64,000 bases of DNA, taken from the NCBI RefSeq assembly GCF_900101025.1, contig NZ_FMUH01000004.1:334412-398411 (forward strand). The letters run 5' to 3'. Within the stretch, counting starts at the first letter, position 1. The number at the start of each line of letters is the position of its first letter. The position numbers and the translations under genes were made by a program. The notes below the pieces were generated by a model. It saw only the letters and a list, made by a program, of their open reading frames with translations, was not told where the DNA came from and searched no databases. Source of the DNA: Klenkia marina. GTDB taxonomy: Bacteria; Actinomycetota; Actinomycetes; Mycobacteriales; Geodermatophilaceae. Below are positions 38,243 to 46,158 of the stretch, piece after piece.

Positions 38243-39112
38243 GTGACCGTGCTGGGCGCCCGGTCGGCGCGGGTGCTCGACGCCTCCGACGAGCGGGCGG
38301 TGCGGCAGCTGCTCGACACCGACCCGGTGGCCACCTGCATGGTGGCCGGGCGGGTCGAGGTGCACGGCGTCGACCCGGCGTCCCTCGGCGCCCCGCTGTG
38401 GGGCATCGGGTCCGAGGGCCGGCTGGACGCGGTGTGCCTGGCCGGTGCCAACCTGATCCCCTTCACCCGGCCCGGTGTCGAGGCCGAGGCCGCCCGGGCG
38501 TTCGCCGACCGGGCCCGGCGGGGCGGACGGCGGTGCTCGACCATCGTCGGCCCCGCGGCGGCGGTCGCCCCCCTCTGGGAACGCCTGGCCCCGCACTGGG
38601 GTCCGGCCCGCGACGTGCGACCCGACCAGCCGCTGCTGGCCATCGACGGCCCGCCGCTGGTGGCCCCCGAGCCGCAGGTGCGGCCGGTCCGGCTGGGGCA
38701 GCTGGAGACGCTGCTGCCCGCGGCGATCGCGATGTTCACCGAGGAGGTCGGGGTCAGCCCGCTGCGGGTCGACGGCGGCGCCGGGTACCGGGCACGCATC
38801 ACCGAGCTGGTGCGGGCCGGTCAGTCGCTGGCCTGGATCACCGAGGGCCCCAGCGGCCCCGAGGTCGTGTTCAAGGCCGAGGTGGGCGCGGTCTCCCGCA
38901 CCGCCTGCCAGGTGCAGGGCGTCTGGGTGGCGCCCCGGCACCGGGGGCGGGGGATCGGCCAGGCGGGCACGGCGGCCGTCGTCGAGTACGCCCGCCGGGC
39001 CATCGCACCCGTGGTCAGCCTGTACGTCAACGACTTCAACGCAGCCGCGCGTGCGGCCTACCACCGGGTGGGCTTCCGCGACGCGGGCACCTACGCCTCG
39101 GTCCTGTTCTAG
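38243..39112 (+). CDS. DUF4081-GNAT acetyltransferase
   Basis: A 289-residue protein with an N-terminal DUF4081 domain (LLDTDPVATCMVAGRVEVHG, LWGIGSEGRLDAVCLAGANL) and a C-terminal GNAT domain (FKAEVGAVSRTACQVQGVWV, APRHRGRGIGQAGTAAVVEY, SLYVNDFNAAARAAYHRVGF). The acceptor is unknown. It begins at GTG 5 nt after ispG and is conserved next to ispG in actinobacteria (Rv2867c), implying a link to isoprenoid or envelope metabolism that is still inference. Confidence 0.88.
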   Translation: MTVLGARSARVLDASDERAVRQLLDTDPVATCMVAGRVEVHGVDPASLGAPLWGIGSEGRLDAVCLAGANLIPFTRPGVEAEAARAFADRARRGGRRCSTIVGPAAAVAPLWERLAPHWGPARDVRPDQPLLAIDGPPLVAPEPQVRPVRLGQLETLLPAAIAMFTEEVGVSPLRVDGGAGYRARITELVRAGQSLAWITEGPSGPEVVFKAEVGAVSRTACQVQGVWVAPRHRGRGIGQAGTAAVVEYARRAIAPVVSLYVNDFNAAARAAYHRVGFRDAGTYASVLF

Positions 39113-39131
39113 TCCTGTCGGTGCCCCGTGC

Positions 39132-39137
39132 CAGAGT
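39132..39137 (+). promoter_or_regulatory. putative -10 element of the PBP gene
   Basis: CAGAGT lies exactly 6 nt before the ATG; no ribosome site is present. The pattern matches dapB (GAGAGT, 6 nt, ATG). Confidence 0.45.
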
Positions 39138-39143
39138 GCGGGC

Positions 39144-41063
39144 ATGAACGGACGACGGGGAACGGTCCTGCTGGTCACCGCGATCGTCCTGGCCGGGCCG
39201 GTGCTGGCCGCCTGCAGCTCCGACGACCCGGCCGACGGCGCACGCAGCGCCGCGCAGGGCTTCCTCGACGCCTGGAGCTCCGGCGACGTCGAGTCCGCCG
39301 CGGGGGACACCGACGACGCGGCCGCCGCCACGACGCTGCTCGAGCAGACCGCCACCGACCTGCCCGATGCGGTCCTGACCGCGCAGCTGGGTGCCGTCTC
39401 CGTCACCGGCGACGACGACACCGCGGCCACCGCGGAGTGGACGGCGACGTGGGCGCTGTCGGCCGCCCCCGACTGGAGCTACACGGCCACCCTCGACCTC
39501 GTGCGCGCCTCGGCCGACGACACCTGGCAGGTGGTCGCCGAACCCACCCTGGTCCACCCCGAGCTGGGGGAGGGGCAACACCTGCAGGTCACGCGGTCGC
39601 TCCCCGAGCGGGCCGCGATCACCGACGCCACCGGGGCTCCGCTGTTCACCGAGACCGAGGTGGTCACGGTCGGCGTCGACAAGGCCCAGGTCACCGACCT
39701 GGCGGCGCTGGCCTCCGCCCTGGGTGCGGCGACCGGCGTCGACCCGGGCACCATCACCGCCGACGTCGAGGCGGCCGGCGAGGGCCAGTTCGTCCCGGTG
39801 ATCACCCTGCGCCGGCCCGACTTCGAGGCCATCCGCGCCCAGGTCTTCGACCTGCCCGGCGCGGTCTTCCCGACCTCCACCCGGCTGCTGGCCCCCACCG
39901 CGCGGTTCGGCTCGGCCCTGCTGGGTCGGGTCGGCGACGCGACCGCCGAGGTGCTGGAGGAGACCACCGGCGACGACGGCAGCCCGGCCTACGCCGCGGG
40001 CGACCAGCTCGGGCTGTCCGGCCTGCAGCGCGCCTACCAGGAGCAGCTGACCGGCACGGCCGGGTTCGACGTGCGCGTGGTCAGCCTCGACGCCTCCACC
40101 GGCGACGCGGGCGTGGTCGTGGGCTCGGCCGACCCGGTCCCCGGCACGCCGGTGCAGACGCCGCTCGTGCCGGCCGTCCAGAACGCGGCCGACGCGGCCG
40201 TGGCCGGCCAGTCGCTGGCCACCCACGTGGTGGTCGTGCGTCCGGGCACGGGGGAGATCCTGGCGGTCTCGTCGAACGAGGTGGCCAACGCAGGCAACGC
40301 GCTCTCGGGCCAGTTCCCGCCGGGGTCCAGCATGAAGACCGTGACGGCCACCGCCCTGCTGTCGGCCGGGGCGGTCACCCCCGACACCCCGGTGCCCTGC
40401 CCGGGCACCACCACGGTCGACGGTCGCGAGTTCGAGAACGAGGACCAGTTCGACCTCGGCACCGTGCCCTTCACCGAGGCCTTCGCGCAGTCCTGCAACA
40501 CCACCTTCATCCAGCAGGGCCTCACCCTGCCCGACGACGCGTTGAGCGCGGCCGCGGCCGGCTACGGCGTCGGGTCGGACTGGCAGCTGCCGGTCGGCAT
40601 CTTCGCAGGCGCAGTGCCGGCCACCAGCACCGGCACCACGAAGGCGGCCGACGCCATCGGCCAGGGTGAGGTGCTCATGAGCCCGGCGCAGATGGCGCTG
40701 GTCGCGGCCGGCATCGCCAGCGGTACCCCGGCCGCCCCCGTCGAGGTGGTCGGTGCCACCCCGTCCGGCGCGGCACCGGCGGGGCCCGGGCAGGCCGTCC
40801 TCGACCAGCTGCGGCCGATGATGCGCCAGGTCGTGCTCACCGGCACCGCCCGGGCGCTGGCCGGTCAGGGCGAGGTCTACGGCAAGACCGGCACCGCCGA
40901 GTTCGGGTCGAACACCCCGCCGGACTCCCACGGCTGGTTCGTCGGCTACCAGCTCGGCGGCCCGCAGGGCGACCTCGCCTTCGCCGTGCTCGTCGAGGCC
41001 GGCCAGTCCAGCAGCGCCGCCGTCGCGGTCACCGACGCCTTCCTCACCGGCCTGGCCGGCTAG
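39144..41063 (+). CDS. class B penicillin-binding lipoprotein (MecA-N type)
   Basis: A 639-residue D,D-transpeptidase. The signal peptide ends in a lipobox (VLAACSS), so it is tethered to the outer face of the membrane by lipid. An NTF2-like MecA N-terminal domain (ARSAAQGFLDAWSSGDVESA) and a dimerisation domain precede the transpeptidase: S395-x-x-K398 in FPPGSSMKTVT, S450-C-N in FAQSCNTTF and K581-T-G in YGKTGTAEF. The homologue in Mycobacterium (Rv2864c) is at the same place. Its C-terminal stop lies inside a palindrome shared with the convergent transporter gene. Confidence 0.93.
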   Translation: MNGRRGTVLLVTAIVLAGPVLAACSSDDPADGARSAAQGFLDAWSSGDVESAAGDTDDAAAATTLLEQTATDLPDAVLTAQLGAVSVTGDDDTAATAEWTATWALSAAPDWSYTATLDLVRASADDTWQVVAEPTLVHPELGEGQHLQVTRSLPERAAITDATGAPLFTETEVVTVGVDKAQVTDLAALASALGAATGVDPGTITADVEAAGEGQFVPVITLRRPDFEAIRAQVFDLPGAVFPTSTRLLAPTARFGSALLGRVGDATAEVLEETTGDDGSPAYAAGDQLGLSGLQRAYQEQLTGTAGFDVRVVSLDASTGDAGVVVGSADPVPGTPVQTPLVPAVQNAADAAVAGQSLATHVVVVRPGTGEILAVSSNEVANAGNALSGQFPPGSSMKTVTATALLSAGAVTPDTPVPCPGTTTVDGREFENEDQFDLGTVPFTEAFAQSCNTTFIQQGLTLPDDALSAAAAGYGVGSDWQLPVGIFAGAVPATSTGTTKAADAIGQGEVLMSPAQMALVAAGIASGTPAAPVEVVGATPSGAAPAGPGQAVLDQLRPMMRQVVLTGTARALAGQGEVYGKTGTAEFGSNTPPDSHGWFVGYQLGGPQGDLAFAVLVEAGQSSSAAVAVTDAFLTGLAG

Positions 41064-41078
41064 CGGTACCGCTAGCCG
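41057..41078. terminator. 22-bp palindrome holding two convergent stop codons
   Basis: CGGCTAGCGGTACCGCTAGC followed by CG is a perfect 22-bp palindrome between the PBP gene and the convergent Nramp-like gene. The TAG stops of both genes lie symmetrically inside it (41061-41063 and 41072-41074). It could terminate in both directions or bind a dimeric protein. Confidence 0.6.
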
Positions 41079-42544
41079 CCCGGGTTGACCACCTGGTTGG
41101 CGACGATGACCGCGGAGATGCCGCCGAAGACGAGCACGGCCAGCACCATCACGGCCAGCCGGTAGCCGCGCACCCGGATCGCGGCCGGCAACGCGGTGCG
41201 GTTGAGCCGGATCAGCAGGATCGAGTAGACGAACATCATGAACCCGCCGACGACGGAGCTGATGACCAGCAGCACCAGCGGCTGGTCGAAGCCCGACAGC
41301 AGCACACCGGCCCCGACGACCAGCAGACCCCACACGACGGCCGAGTAGATGCGGCTCTCGCTCCACCGCTGCGACCGGGCCAGGTGGCTCACCTTGAGCG
41401 TGTCGGCCACCAGCCGGGCGGTGTAGTCGCAGATGCCGAGCGCCGCCGCGTAGAGCGACACCGCACCGATCCACCAGAAGAAGGTGCCGAACCAGCTGCC
41501 CACCGTGTCGGCCAGCACCTGGCCCTCGGTCTGCAGGAAGCTGATGTCGTTGCCGGGGGTGTCCGCGCCGAACACGGTCGCGTAGGCGATCACCGACGTG
41601 GCCGAGATGGTCAGCCAGGTCAGGAACCAGAAGCTCACGAGCTGCTCGGTGTTGGCGACCCGCCACCAGCCCCTCCACCGGCGCAGGTTCTCGGCGTCGG
41701 CCGGGAACAGGAACCCGGTCGAGGGCTTGGCCTGGTCCTCCCCGGTGACGGGGGAGACCAGCCGGGGTATGCGGGCGCCCATGCCGAAGCCCTTGTCGCG
41801 GATCCAGTTGCTCTGCACGAGGTTCTGCCCGCCGCCACCGCCAGCGAACGCCAGCGCACCGAGCACGAGCGCCAGACCGAGCTGGCTGGGGACCGAGCCG
41901 AAGTCGGTGACCACCCGGCGGGTCTCGGCGACGTCGTCGGCACCCACCACGGCGACGAACGCGATGACGACGAACGCCAGCACAGCGCCGACCTTGACGA
42001 ACTCGATGCGCTCCACGGCGGTGTAGACGACGGGGGAGAGGGTGAGCACGAGCCCGATGGACAGCAGCATCAGCAGCGCGATGAGCGTGACGTCGCCGCC
42101 CCCGACGGCGTAGGTGAGCACCGTGGCCGAGCTGGTCGCCCACCCCGGCCACAGGTTCGCCAGGATCGTCAGCAGGCCGAACACCAGGCCCCAGTGCCGC
42201 CAGAGCCGGGAGAACCCGGTCAGCGCGGTCTCGCCGGTGGCGAGGGTGTAGCGCTCGATCTCCATGTTGATGAACAGCTGCAGGGTCACCCCGACGAACG
42301 CCGCCCACAGGAACGACAACCCCACCTCGCTGGCGATGTAGGGGTAGAGCACGAACTCACCCGACGCCAAGCCGATGCCGGCCCCGATGACCCCGGGACC
42401 CAGCACCTTGCGCAGCGGACGCGGTTCGGGCAGGTCTGCGGTGCCCGGCATCGGCAGCGCACCCCCGGCCGTGGGGAACCGGCGGCCCGGCTCCTGGGCG
42501 GCCAGTGGATCGTCGGCGGGCACGGCACCGGGCTCGGCGGACAT
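41072..42544 (-). CDS. divergent Nramp-family transporter
   Basis: A protein of 490 residues with about eleven membrane segments resembling Nramp metal transporters. The first segment reads [20 protein letters not shown] where Nramp proteins have DPGN, and the region of the usual TM6 MPH motif reads [20 protein letters not shown]. Both metal-coordinating motifs are thus replaced, so the substrate may not be Mn2+ or Fe2+. Homologues of this divergent group occur in actinobacteria. ATG 42544 is preferred over 42556 because CATGAT lies 7 nt upstream of it. It follows the DUF4439 gene on the same strand by about 70 nt. Confidence 0.75.
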   Translation of the reverse strand: MSAEPGAVPADDPLAAQEPGRRFPTAGGALPMPGTADLPEPRPLRKVLGPGVIGAGIGLASGEFVLYPYIASEVGLSFLWAAFVGVTLQLFINMEIERYTLATGETALTGFSRLWRHWGLVFGLLTILANLWPGWATSSATVLTYAVGGGDVTLIALLMLLSIGLVLTLSPVVYTAVERIEFVKVGAVLAFVVIAFVAVVGADDVAETRRVVTDFGSVPSQLGLALVLGALAFAGGGGGQNLVQSNWIRDKGFGMGARIPRLVSPVTGEDQAKPSTGFLFPADAENLRRWRGWWRVANTEQLVSFWFLTWLTISATSVIAYATVFGADTPGNDISFLQTEGQVLADTVGSWFGTFFWWIGAVSLYAAALGICDYTARLVADTLKVSHLARSQRWSESRIYSAVVWGLLVVGAGVLLSGFDQPLVLLVISSVVGGFMMFVYSILLIRLNRTALPAAIRVRGYRLAVMVLAVLVFGGISAVIVANQVVNPGG

Positions 42545-42617
42545 GTGGTCGATCATGGGCGCGGCGCGGCCGACCCGCTCGACGAGCGCCGGGGACGGTC
42601 GGGTCGTGCCGATCAGG

Positions 42618-43157
42618 TCAGGGCAGGCCCGGGGTGGCGGAGGTGGCCGGCGTCGTGCCCGCCCGCTGCCGCCAGGTGACCGCCCGCACCTCGGCCGCGG
42701 CCGCGGCACCGACGGCCAGTTCGCGTGTTCTGCGCTGCGCTGCCTGGTCGAGCACCCACACCCAGGCGGTGGTCGTGCCGTCCTCCAGCACCACCGCCAG
42801 CGCGGCGGCGTCGACGGCGGAGAGCACCGGGAAGGGCAGGGCGTAGGCCGCCTCGGTGGGCACGGGGTCCACACCCTGCGCGGTGAGCAGGGCGGCCACC
42901 CGGTCACGCAGGTCGCGGTGCGCCTCGGCCGAGCTGCCGACCGCGGACCGGTCGGCCGCGGGCAGCGCAGCCCCCACCGTGCCGTACCCCCACACCGCGA
43001 CGTGCTCGGCGGCCAGCGCGTCCTGCAGGGCTGCGGTCTCGGCCCTGGCCGACCCGGGCTCCGCGGTGCCCGACGCCGTGCCCGAGGAGGCACCCGACGA
43101 CCGACCCGACGACGCCGGCGCGCCGGAGGCACCCGGTGCCGAGGACGGTGCGGTCAT
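42618..43157 (-). CDS. DUF4439 ferritin-like protein
   Basis: A 179-residue protein with the DUF4439 ferritin-like helix [20 protein letters not shown] near residues 34-53, preceded by a Ser/Gly/Ala-rich N-terminus. A second helical region ([20 protein letters not shown]) and a [20 protein letters not shown] segment follow. A di-metal role is possible but unproven. Its ATG overlaps the stop of the lipoprotein gene, and a similar pair lies beside rimP in Mycobacterium (Rv2843-Rv2844). Confidence 0.8.
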   Translation of the reverse strand: MTAPSSAPGASGAPASSGRSSGASSGTASGTAEPGSARAETAALQDALAAEHVAVWGYGTVGAALPAADRSAVGSSAEAHRDLRDRVAALLTAQGVDPVPTEAAYALPFPVLSAVDAAALAVVLEDGTTTAWVWVLDQAAQRRTRELAVGAAAAAEVRAVTWRQRAGTTPATSATPGLP

Positions 43158-43678
43158 GCCAGCTGCCCGTCCTGGCCGCGCAGGCCTGCGGCGATGCTGC
43201 CGAGGAGCGCGGCGCGGGCGCCGGTGAAGCCCAGGCAGGCAGAGGAGTGCGAGTCGGCGGTGGCGGCCACCTGGGCCCGCAGTCCGGCGCGGGGGTCGGT
43301 CCCCGCGGCTCCGTCGGTCGGCGCGGCGCCCGAGGACGCCGCCGTCGGCACAGCCGAGGAGCCCACCGACGGAGCGGCCGCCCGCAGCCGGTCGAGCTGC
43401 TCCTGCCACTGCTGGGCGAGCACCGCGGCCGAGGCCGCCAGCTCGGGCGACGCGGCGAACGCCACCGCGCCGGCCTCGACCAGGGCCGCCTGCGCCGCGA
43501 CCTGGTCGGCGAGGAGGTCGACCTGGTCGGGGGTGACGGCGTCGGCGCCGGGGGCCTCGGCGGTGCACCCGCCCACCACACCCACCAGCGGCACCACCCC
43601 GGCGGCGACCAGGAGCGTCCGGCGGCTGACCACGACGGTGGGGCGCACGGCCGGGCGGCGGGCGGGGCGGCGGGACAT
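43154..43678 (-). CDS. lipoprotein with possible Tat signal, Ala-rich
   Basis: A 174-residue exported lipoprotein. [20 protein letters not shown] followed by Cys is a twin-Arg-like signal with lipobox. The mature part is Ala-rich and helical ([20 protein letters not shown] and [16 protein letters not shown]), with no recognised catalytic domain. The ATG was chosen because CAGGAT lies 7 nt upstream and the signal peptide then has normal length. It is cotranscribed with the DUF4439 gene (ATGA overlap) and divergent from rimP. Confidence 0.78.
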   Translation of the reverse strand: MSRRPARRPAVRPTVVVSRRTLLVAAGVVPLVGVVGGCTAEAPGADAVTPDQVDLLADQVAAQAALVEAGAVAFAASPELAASAAVLAQQWQEQLDRLRAAAPSVGSSAVPTAASSGAAPTDGAAGTDPRAGLRAQVAATADSHSSACLGFTGARAALLGSIAAGLRGQDGQLA

Positions 43679-43899
43679 CGGGCACATCCTGGCAGCACGG
43701 CCGCCGTCCGGTGCGCCCGCCGGGCCGCGCCGGGCCGCCGAGCCGTCGTCGACAGGCGGTACCGTGGTCCCTCCGGTCACGGTGCCCCGCCTGCCGCCCC
43801 TCCTCCGCGGAGCCGGCGTCCGGGGGCCGATGCCCCAGGCTCCGGCCCCTGCGGGCCCGATCGCCGACCCGACAACTGTCCCACCCGAGGAGGACCCTG

Positions 43900-44586
43900 G
43901 TGCCCACGTCGCAGCCGTCCCGGTCCGGTCCCGCCGCCACCGCGCGCCTCACCGGGTGGTTCACCCCCGTGGTGACCGCGGCCGGGTACGACCTCGAGGA
44001 CCTCGAGGTCCGCAGCGCCGGCACCCGGTCGGTCGTGCGCGTGGTCGTCGACCGCGACAGCGGGGTGAGCCTCGACGACGTCGCCGAGGTCAGCCGGGCG
44101 CTGTCGGAGGTGCTCGACGCCGAGGACGACGACCCGGGCCGCTCGCCCTACGTCCTCGAGGTGACCAGCCCCGGGGTCGACCGCCCGCTCACCCTGCCCC
44201 GGCACTGGCGGCGCAACGTGGGGCGGCTGGTCACCACCGCGGTGGACGGGCAGGAGCTGATCGGCCGGGTCGTGTCCGTCGACGACGACGGCGTGACCCT
44301 GGCCGTGGAGAAGGGCGGGGCGAAGAAGGGCCAGGTGCGCAAGGCCGCGGGCAACCGCACCCTCACCTGGGCCGAGCTCGGCGAGGGTCGGGTGCAGGTC
44401 GAGTTCAACCGGCCGGCCGGCCACCGCGACGCCCACCTGGTGCACGAAGGCCCCGACGAGGGCGACGACACCGACGACACCGACGAGACCGACGACGAAT
44501 CGCTCACCGCCGACGACGTCGACGACGAGCTGGACGAGCACGACGGGTCCGCCGACGCGGCGGCCCAGGACAGAGGAGAACAGTGA
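43900..44586 (+). CDS. rimP: ribosome maturation factor RimP
   Basis: A 228-residue RimP involved in 30S assembly. [40 protein letters not shown] and [20 protein letters not shown] are diagnostic. A C-terminal tail of about 50 mostly acidic residues (Asp/Glu/Thr repeats) is an extension. The GTG start has GAGGAGGA 5 nt upstream. The stop overlaps nusA (GTGA), the standard rimP-nusA-ylxR-infB operon. Confidence 0.95.
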   Translation: MPTSQPSRSGPAATARLTGWFTPVVTAAGYDLEDLEVRSAGTRSVVRVVVDRDSGVSLDDVAEVSRALSEVLDAEDDDPGRSPYVLEVTSPGVDRPLTLPRHWRRNVGRLVTTAVDGQELIGRVVSVDDDGVTLAVEKGGAKKGQVRKAAGNRTLTWAELGEGRVQVEFNRPAGHRDAHLVHEGPDEGDDTDDTDETDDESLTADDVDDELDEHDGSADAAAQDRGEQ

Positions 44587-45725
44587 ACATCGACGTGACC
44601 GCCCTCAAGGCGGTCGAGCGCGAGAAAGGCATCCCGGCCGACACCGTGCTGCAGGCGATCGAGACCGCGCTGGTCACCGCCTACCGGCACGCCGAGGGCG
44701 CCGCCAAGCACGTGCGCGTGCAGATCGACCGCAAGAGCGGCGAGGTCGCCGTCCTGGCCCAGGAGCTGGGCGAGGACGGCGAGGTCGTGCACGAGTGGGA
44801 CGACACCCCCACCGACTTCGGCCGCATCGCCGCCAGCACCGCCAAGCAGGTCATCGTGCAGCGGCTGCGCGACGCCGAGCACGAGAAGACCTTCGGTGAG
44901 TACGTGGGCAAGGAGGGCGACGTCGTCGGCGGCATCGTGCAGGCCCACGAGCGCCGCAACAGCGAGGGCACCGTCCTGCTGGACATCGGCAAGGTCGAGG
45001 CGAACCTGCCCCCCACCGAGCAGGTGCCCGGTGAGACCTACCCCCACGGCAGCCGGCTGAAGGCCTACGTGGTCTCGGTGGCCCGCACCTTCCGCGGCCC
45101 CCAGGTCACCATCTCCCGCAGCCACCCCAACCTGGTGCGCAAGCTGTTCGCCCTCGAGGTGCCCGAGGTGGCCGACGGCAGCGTCGAGATCGTCGCCGTC
45201 GCGCGCGAGGCCGGCCACCGCTCGAAGATCGCCGTGCGCACGAAGGTGCCCGGGCTCAACGCCAAGGGTTCGTGCATCGGGCCCATGGGGCAGCGCGTGC
45301 GCAACGTGATGAGCGAGCTGCACGGCGAGAAGATCGACATCGTCGACTGGTCGGACGACGAGGCCGCCTTCGTCGCCTCGGCGCTCTCCCCGGCCCGGGT
45401 CACCAGCGCCCGCGTGGTGGACCCCGCGGCCCGTGCGGTGCGCGTCGTCGTCCCGGACTACCAGCTGTCGCTGGCCATCGGCAAGGAGGGCCAGAACGCC
45501 CGCCTGGCCGCCCGGCTCACCGGCTGCCGCATCGACATCCGCAGCGACGCTCAGCCCGAGACCGACGACACCGTGTCCCCGGGCCAGGGTCGTGCCCCGC
45601 TCCGCTCGGCCCCGCGGCCGGCCGGGGAGACCGGGGGCCTGCCCGGGCGCGGTGCACCGCGCGGCGGCCCCCAGCGGGGTGGCCCCGTGCGCCGTCCGGA
45701 ACACCGCGGGCCGTCGGCGCGCTAG
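44583..45725 (+). CDS. nusA: transcription termination/antitermination factor NusA
   Basis: A 380-residue NusA. The N-terminal RNA-polymerase-binding domain starts [20 protein letters not shown]; an S1 domain covers about residues 110-180 ([20 protein letters not shown]), and two KH domains follow ([20 protein letters not shown] and [20 protein letters not shown]). The acidic repeats of proteobacterial NusA are absent, as in other actinobacteria; a Gly/Arg/Pro-rich tail replaces them. It also takes part in rRNA antitermination. The GTG start lies within the rimP stop. Confidence 0.96.
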   Translation: MNIDVTALKAVEREKGIPADTVLQAIETALVTAYRHAEGAAKHVRVQIDRKSGEVAVLAQELGEDGEVVHEWDDTPTDFGRIAASTAKQVIVQRLRDAEHEKTFGEYVGKEGDVVGGIVQAHERRNSEGTVLLDIGKVEANLPPTEQVPGETYPHGSRLKAYVVSVARTFRGPQVTISRSHPNLVRKLFALEVPEVADGSVEIVAVAREAGHRSKIAVRTKVPGLNAKGSCIGPMGQRVRNVMSELHGEKIDIVDWSDDEAAFVASALSPARVTSARVVDPAARAVRVVVPDYQLSLAIGKEGQNARLAARLTGCRIDIRSDAQPETDDTVSPGQGRAPLRSAPRPAGETGGLPGRGAPRGGPQRGGPVRRPEHRGPSAR

Positions 45726-45733
45726 ACTCGTCG

Positions 45734-46096
45734 ATGGCCGAAACGCCGAACCCGGTCCGCACCTGTGTGGGGTGCCGGCGACGCGCTCCGGTCACGGAAC
45801 TGCTGCGCGTCGTCGTGCAGGGCTCCCGGCTCGTGCCGGACCCCCGCCGGCGGCTCCCGGGACGGGGTGCCTCCGTGCACCCCACCCCCGAGTGCCTGCG
45901 TGCGGCTGACCGTCGCCGGGCCTTCCCGCGGGCGCTGCGCACCAGCGCTCCGTTGGACACCGGCGTGCTGCTGGACCACGTCCTCCAGGCGGGGGCCGGC
46001 AGCGCACAGCACCAACCGTCGGACCGGCACCCGGCCGGTCCGCTCGTCGAGAGCAGGACGTCCTCGGATGACCCACCCGTGAAGTCGCACCGATGA
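45734..46096 (+). CDS. ylxR: YlxR (DUF448) RNA-binding-like protein
   Basis: A 120-residue protein with the YlxR signature RTCVGCRRRAPVTELLRVVV and GRGASVHPTPECLRAADRRR. The fold binds RNA in related structures; roles in transcription or RNase P regulation have been proposed for homologues. The C-terminal 40 residues are non-conserved. TAGACT lies 5 nt before the ATG, so an additional start of transcription within the nusA-infB operon is possible. Confidence 0.9.
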   Translation: MAETPNPVRTCVGCRRRAPVTELLRVVVQGSRLVPDPRRRLPGRGASVHPTPECLRAADRRRAFPRALRTSAPLDTGVLLDHVLQAGAGSAQHQPSDRHPAGPLVESRTSSDDPPVKSHR

Positions 46097-46158
46097 CCAT
46101 GCACCACTGACGACGAGGTCGAGCGGGCAAGCCGCCGGCCTCACCACTGAGGAGACCC

